A DNA stretch of 64,000 bases from Viridibacterium curvum (GTDB lineage: Bacteria > Pseudomonadota > Gammaproteobacteria > Burkholderiales > Rhodocyclaceae), in assembly GCF_039544165.1 (NCBI RefSeq), contig NZ_BAABLD010000002.1, forward strand, positions 310,001 to 374,000, in the 5' to 3' direction. The notes below the pieces were generated by a model that was given only the letters and a program-made list of their open reading frames with translations, searched no databases and was not told the origin of the DNA. The number at the start of each line of letters is the position of its first letter. Position 1 is the stretch's first letter. Shown in pieces: positions 60,504-64,000 of this stretch. Made by a program: the position numbers and the translations under genes.

Positions 60504-60525
60504 GGCCCCGGTGCCAGCCGGGGCC
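60504..60525. terminator. Likely terminator between DUF1161 and DUF1993 genes
   Basis: GGCCCCGG-TGCCAG-CCGGGGCC is a strong stem between two convergent genes, followed by GTTTC. The T run is weak on both sides. Confidence 0.5.
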
Positions 60526-60537
60526 GTTTCGGCAGGC

Positions 60538-61044
60538 TCACTCCCTGCCGAGAAAGTCCTTTTTGCCCAGTTCCACCCCATTGCTGCGCGCAATTGCGTA
60601 AGCCGTGGTGATGTGGAAGTACAGATTGGGCATGACGAATCCCAGCAGGTAACCCTGTCCCTTGAAGTGCAGATCGCCACTGCGCATCTGCAGGGTGATG
60701 TCACGATCCTCGCTGCCGTCTATCTGCTCCGGTGTAAAACTGGCGAGGTAATCCAGCGTCTTGCCAACTCGCTGCTGCAATTCGGCGAACGTAGTCTCGG
60801 TGTCTTCCCACTTCGGCGGCTCCTGGCCGGCGAGTCGCGCTGCGCCGCCTTTCACCGTGTCCGAAGCGATCTGGATCTGGCGGGTCAGCGGAAGCATGTC
60901 GGGGAACAGGCGCGCGGACAGGAACACCGCCGGATCAATCTTGCGGGCCTCTGCATGGGCTGCGATCTTGTCGAGAATGGCCGACAGGTTGCGGAGGGCG
61001 CGTTGCGCCGGCGGGATGAAGGCTTGATACATAGAGATGCTCAT
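60538..61044 (-). CDS. DUF1993 family protein
   Basis: Protein of 168 residues, recognised from MSISMYQAFIPPAQRALRNL, ARLFPDMLPLTRQIQIASD, and PNLYFHITTAYAIARSNGV with the conserved His near the C terminus. It is probably a four-helix DinB-like fold and cytoplasmic. No function is established. Its start overlaps the stop of the cupin gene (ATGA), so the two are co-translated. Confidence 0.88.
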   Translation of the reverse strand: MSISMYQAFIPPAQRALRNLSAILDKIAAHAEARKIDPAVFLSARLFPDMLPLTRQIQIASDTVKGGAARLAGQEPPKWEDTETTFAELQQRVGKTLDYLASFTPEQIDGSEDRDITLQMRSGDLHFKGQGYLLGFVMPNLYFHITTAYAIARSNGVELGKKDFLGRE

Positions 61045-61418
61045 ACGCTACTCCTCGTGTTGAGTGGGTGTTCTGCGTGGGTGACGACGAAAACCAGTAA
61101 ATCGGCAGTCTCGTCGCCGATGTTTTCAAGTGCGTGACCTTGCCCGCTGGCCGTCTGCAACAGGTCGCCGGCATGCATGTCAGAAATGCTGCCGTTGTCA
61201 TTGACGCGTACCGCGCCTTTGAGCAGCAGGTAGTACTCGGTTTCGAGACGATGATGATGCAAACCGACCGAGGCGCCTGGTGCGACGTGCATCCAGGTCA
61301 GCAGCCGCAGGTTGGGATGGGTGTTGCGCTCGATCAGATACCGCAGGCTCACCTCACCTTGCCCGTCGTGAATGCCGGTCTTGTGCTCAACATGCATGTC
61401 GTTGTGGCGAAAGATCAT
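61041..61418 (-). CDS. Small cupin-domain protein
   Basis: Protein of 125 residues with a single cupin barrel. The first metal-binding motif is VGLHHHRLETEYYLLLKGAV, giving His, His, His and Glu; the second is GQGHALENIGDETADLLVFV. Start 61418 (MIFRHNDMHVEHKTG) is chosen because the gene would otherwise overlap rluA heavily; no strong ribosome-binding site is seen. The substrate is unknown. It overlaps the DUF1993 gene. Confidence 0.82.
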   Translation of the reverse strand: MIFRHNDMHVEHKTGIHDGQGEVSLRYLIERNTHPNLRLLTWMHVAPGASVGLHHHRLETEYYLLLKGAVRVNDNGSISDMHAGDLLQTASGQGHALENIGDETADLLVFVVTHAEHPLNTRSSV

Positions 61419-61440
61419 GGTCGGGAACGATATCTCTTGT

Positions 61441-62106
61441 TCAGAAGGGGCAGGGACAGCTGATGTGAATTGGCTCTCCGCTGACGGGGTGCGGGAAACG
61501 TAGCTCACACGCATGAAGCATCAGACGTGGTGCTTGCTGCCGCGCGGGGGCGTCAGCATATAGCGCATCACCGAGGATGGCATGACCGATTGCCTGCAGG
61601 TGGACGCGTAGCTGATGAGAGCGGCCCGTGATCGGGATCAGTCGCAAGCGGCTTGTATCAGGCGATGGTCGCGCCAAGGTACTGAAGTGGGTCAGAGAAG
61701 GCTTGCCCCGTTGATGGTCCACCATCTGGCGTGGCCGGTTGGGCCAGTCCGTGATCAGCGGCATGTCGATGCTGCCGTCGGTGGGGTCAGGCAGGCCCGA
61801 CACGAGCGCTTCATAGGCCTTGCTGACCTGTCGGGAGGCAAAGGCCATGCTTAGCGTGCGTTGTGCATCGACGCCGCGCGCGAAAACGAGAATCCCCGAA
61901 GTTTCCATGTCCAGTCGATGGACGATCATGGCATCCGGGAAACGCCCCAGAAGACGAGTCGCCATGCAGTCCTGCTTCTCTTCTCCGCGCCCCGGCACAG
62001 ACAGCAAGCCAGAGGGCTTGTTGACGACCACGCAGGTATCGTCCTCGTAAAGCACATCCAGCGGAAGTTGCGGTGGTCTGTAACGCTCAGTCACGCTGTG
62101 TGTCAT
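61441..62106 (-). CDS. rluA: RluA-type pseudouridine synthase
   Basis: Pseudouridine synthase of 221 residues that modifies 23S rRNA U746 and tRNA U32 in E. coli. The catalytic Asp is in MIVHRLDMETSGILVFARG, and the motif RSHQLRVHLQAIGHAILGD is also conserved. The length equals that of E. coli RluA (219). It begins after the 133-bp repeat array; the start at 62106 is ATG. The two small genes that follow on the same strand may be co-transcribed. Confidence 0.92.
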   Translation of the reverse strand: MTHSVTERYRPPQLPLDVLYEDDTCVVVNKPSGLLSVPGRGEEKQDCMATRLLGRFPDAMIVHRLDMETSGILVFARGVDAQRTLSMAFASRQVSKAYEALVSGLPDPTDGSIDMPLITDWPNRPRQMVDHQRGKPSLTHFSTLARPSPDTSRLRLIPITGRSHQLRVHLQAIGHAILGDALYADAPARQQAPRLMLHACELRFPHPVSGEPIHISCPCPF

Positions 62107-62134
62107 CCCGTCGATCCAAACCTTCTGCTGTCGG

Positions 62135-62603
62135 CTGCTGTCCGGCTGAAGCCGGACCTACATCTGCACCATGTTGTAGGTGCGACCTCAGTCGCACAAC
62201 CCCAGCGGCCAATGCTCCACCGAAGCCGCCTTGCCCGCAGGGTTGATGTCGATCTCTCATCCGCCACCTGCTGTCCGGCTGAAGCCGGACCTACACCGGC
62301 ACCGAGTTGTAGGTGCGACTTCAGTCGCACAACCCCAGCGACCAATGTTCCACCGAAGCCGCCTTGTCCGCAGGGTTGATTTCGATCTCTCATCCGCCAC
62401 CTGCTGTCCGGCTGAAGCCGGACCTACACAGGCACCATGTTGTAGGTGCGACTTCAGTCGCACAAACCCAGCGACCAATGTTCCACCGAAGTCGCCTTGC
62501 CCGCAGGGTTGATTTCGATCTCTCATCCGCCACCTTCTATCCGGCTGAAGCCGGACCTACATCGGCACCGTCTTGTAGGTGCGACTTCAGTCGCACAAAC
62601 CCC
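62135..62603. repeat. 133-bp tandem repeat array, about 3.5 units, no gene
   Basis: Units start at 62135, 62268, 62401 and 62534, exactly 133 bp apart; the last is partial. Each unit holds two palindromes, GTCCGGCTGAAGCCGGAC and GTAGGTGCGACTTCAGTCGCAC in parts (GTGCGACTTCAGTCGCAC), and about 80 bp of conserved spacer ending in GATCTCTCATCCGCCAC. Units differ at only a few positions. Open frames run through the array in several frames because 133 is not a multiple of three; they change frame between units and are not proteins. The array lies between rluA and an NlpC/P60 gene. Confidence 0.92.
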
Positions 62604-62606
62604 AGC

Positions 62607-63140
62607 TCAAAACAACGAACGTGCGCCATCGAACCGCTTTGCAAAATACACATTGTCCAGCCGTTCAACCCGCACGCTGCCCCGGCTGCTGGGGGCGTGG
62701 ATGAAACGTCCTTCCCCGATATAGATGCCCATATGAGAGTAGGGCTTTCCGTTGGTGTTGAAGAACACCAGATCGGCTGGTCGCAGGTTTTGCGAATCGA
62801 CGACCTGAGTGATCGCCGCAATCTGCGACGCATTGTGTGGCAGCCGTTTGCCGGAGACCTGTTCCACGACATAGCTGACCATGCCGCTGCAATCGAGTCC
62901 CGCCTCGGGGTTACGGCCACCGAATTTGTAACCTGTGTCCAACAAACTCAGTGAGAAGAGCAGGATCTCGCTCGCCTGATGCTCTGCATCAAGGCGGAAC
63001 GCGGCTGTCGAGGGCGCGCGCTCAAGGGGCGCCTGTTTCCGGGGGGCTGCGCTTTGCGGTGTTGTTGTATGCTGTACGGGAGGTGCCGACGAACAGGCCG
63101 CCAGGCCTGCAAGCACACACGGCAGCCAGGCGCGACGCAT
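62607..63140 (-). CDS. NlpC/P60 family (C40) lipoprotein endopeptidase
   Basis: Protein of 177 residues with a lipoprotein signal (MRRAWLPCVLAGLAACSSAP, lipobox LAAC). The catalytic Cys is in AGLDCSGMVSYVV, the His in YSHMGIYIGEGRFIHAPSS. The family cuts peptide stems of peptidoglycan, so this is likely a periplasmic cell-wall hydrolase anchored to a membrane. The linker after the lipobox is about 45 residues. The stop codon lies a few bases from the end of the repeat array. dtd lies directly upstream with a one-base overlap. Confidence 0.93.
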   Translation of the reverse strand: MRRAWLPCVLAGLAACSSAPPVQHTTTPQSAAPRKQAPLERAPSTAAFRLDAEHQASEILLFSLSLLDTGYKFGGRNPEAGLDCSGMVSYVVEQVSGKRLPHNASQIAAITQVVDSQNLRPADLVFFNTNGKPYSHMGIYIGEGRFIHAPSSRGSVRVERLDNVYFAKRFDGARSLF

Positions 63141-63577
63141 CAGACCTCCAGCCAGAAGGTGACTGGCCCGTCATTGACCAGTCTGACCTTCATGTCGGCG
63201 CCGAAGACGCCAGTGGCTACATTGTCATGCTTGTTGCGCGCCAGGCCGGTAAAAGCGTCGAACAAAGCGCGTGCTTCATCCGGAGCAGCTGCGGTACTGA
63301 AGCTCGGGCGGGTGCCGCGTTGCGTATCGGCCGCCAGCGTGAATTGCGACACCAGAAGCAAGCCACCCCGAACATCGCGCAGGCTGCAGTTCATACGGCC
63401 CGCATCGTCGTAGAAAATCCGATAACCGAGAATCCGTTCCAGCAGACGCTCAGCGCGTTGCGCATCGTCACCTTTCTGAATGCCGACGAAAGCCAGTACG
63501 CCCTGACCGATCTGACCAACGATCTGATCGTCGACGCGGACTGCGGCTTCAGAGACGCGTTGGATCAGTGCAATCAC
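63140..63577 (-). CDS. dtd: D-aminoacyl-tRNA deacylase
   Basis: Removes D-amino acids wrongly attached to tRNA. The 145-residue protein has the two signature motifs SQFTLAAD and NDGPVTFWLEV, and starts MIALIQRVSEAAVRVDDQIV. It overlaps the next upstream gene by 4 bp (ATGA) and the NlpC gene start by one base, so these three genes form one transcription unit. Confidence 0.96.
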   Translation of the reverse strand: MIALIQRVSEAAVRVDDQIVGQIGQGVLAFVGIQKGDDAQRAERLLERILGYRIFYDDAGRMNCSLRDVRGGLLLVSQFTLAADTQRGTRPSFSTAAAPDEARALFDAFTGLARNKHDNVATGVFGADMKVRLVNDGPVTFWLEV

Positions 63578-64000
63578 GAAGCGTCGTCGATGCGCTTGAG
63601 ACCCTGACGGAAGCGCTCGGCATTGCGTCGGTAACCCTCTGCATTGGCGAGCAGATTGGCGACCTCGGCGTCCGACAATTCACGAATCACCCGCCCCGGC
63701 GTGCCCACCACCAGCGAGCGGTCGGGAATCACCTTGTTTTCCGGAATCAGGCAGTTGGCGCCAATCAGACAGTTCTTGCCCACAACAGCCCCATTGAGCA
63801 CCACGGCATTGATGCCGATCAGCGAGCCATCGCCAATCGTGCAGCCGTGCAGCACTGCCATGTGGCCCACCGTCACGTTCTGGCCCAGCGTCAGCGGCAC
63901 ACCGTCATCCGTGTGCAGGATCGAACCGTCCTGGATGTTGCTGCCGTCGCCAACGACGATGGGGTCGTTGTCACCCCGCAGGACCGCGTCGAACCAGACG
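63574..64000 (-). CDS. Gamma-carbonic anhydrase-like protein, C-terminal part (cut by window edge)
   Basis: At least 141 residues are visible; the N terminus is beyond the right edge. Reading from the edge, it begins with VWFDAVLRGDNDPIVVGDGS, continues with GSILHTDDGVPLTLGQNVTV, then VGHMAVLHGCTIGDGSLIG, the left-handed beta-helix repeats and the two or three His that bind zinc in the gamma-class family (YrdA/PaaY-like). The C terminus is helical. Many such proteins have no proven carbonic anhydrase activity. The stop overlaps the dtd start. Confidence 0.9.
   Translation of the reverse strand, partial: VWFDAVLRGDNDPIVVGDGSNIQDGSILHTDDGVPLTLGQNVTVGHMAVLHGCTIGDGSLIGINAVVLNGAVVGKNCLIGANCLIPENKVIPDRSLVVGTPGRVIRELSDAEVANLLANAEGYRRNAERFRQGLKRIDDAS

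Noticed and set aside
62135..62603. CRISPR-like array
   Set aside because: The units are nearly identical along their full 133 bp; there are no short constant repeats with variable spacers, and no cas genes are present.
62313..62954. A 213-codon open frame and several similar ones across the 133-bp array
   Set aside because: The unit length is not a multiple of three, so the reading changes between units, and the frame is a by-product of repeat composition and overlaps the NlpC gene on the other strand.

Overview
The window is 64 kb of GC-rich, gene-dense chromosome from a flagellated Gram-negative bacterium, most probably a betaproteobacterium close to the Rhodocyclales. This rests on the housekeeping proteins (PurL, FtsK, class I fumarase, K+-independent H+-pyrophosphatase), a PEP-CTERM protein, a TRAP transporter, the trxB-[regulator]-ftsK-lolA-rarA-serS and ribD-nrdR-glyA gene orders, and a very high load of short dispersed palindromic repeats. 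The taxonomic call is inference from protein style, not from a search.

Layout. 0-10 kb: a divergent flagellin gene (cut by the left edge, with a sigma-28-like promoter) and a tightly coupled operon for flagellin glycosylation: a Maf-type glycosyltransferase, PseB, PseC, an aldo/keto reductase, a methyltransferase, a cytidylyltransferase, a class III aminotransferase and PseG. The pathway is incomplete here: no PseH acetyltransferase and no PseI synthase are present. A 366-bp imperfect tandem duplication begins at the pseG stop codon. 10-23 kb: methyltransferase, queuosine-precursor transporter, tRNA-Val(CAC), gltX, a DUF188 protein, a possible chemotaxis-linked protein, hppA, a DUF482 acyltransferase, nadE, a PII protein, a GH5 lipoprotein cellulase with a polyserine linker, and an Smr protein. 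23-32 kb: trxB, a Crp/Fnr regulator, ftsK, lolA, a GIY-YIG nuclease gene bracketed by 48-bp repeats, rarA, serS and tRNA-Ser(CGA). 32-45 kb: moeB, ribD, nrdR, glyA, a phosphatase, a TRAP permease pair without a binding protein, fumarase, a UPF0114 protein, a PEP-CTERM protein and a PhoD phosphatase. 45-50 kb: an oversized hrpA helicase gene interrupted in frame by four blocks of the palindromic repeats that elsewhere lie between genes. 50-55 kb: flgK and flgL with a sigma-54 promoter, plus two small unknown genes. 55-64 kb: purL, small lipoproteins and housekeeping enzymes, rluA, a 133-bp tandem array, an NlpC/P60 lipoprotein, dtd, and a gamma-carbonic-anhydrase-like protein cut by the right edge.

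The most unusual signal is the repeat biology. At least three families of palindromes occur between genes. Two of them also sit inside hrpA as translated inserts, in a way that recalls Rickettsia palindromic elements, and the first family is arranged as inverted doublets like REPINs. A small GIY-YIG nuclease gene sits between direct copies of the first family inside an otherwise conserved operon, which makes it a candidate partner for that family. That link is a hypothesis.
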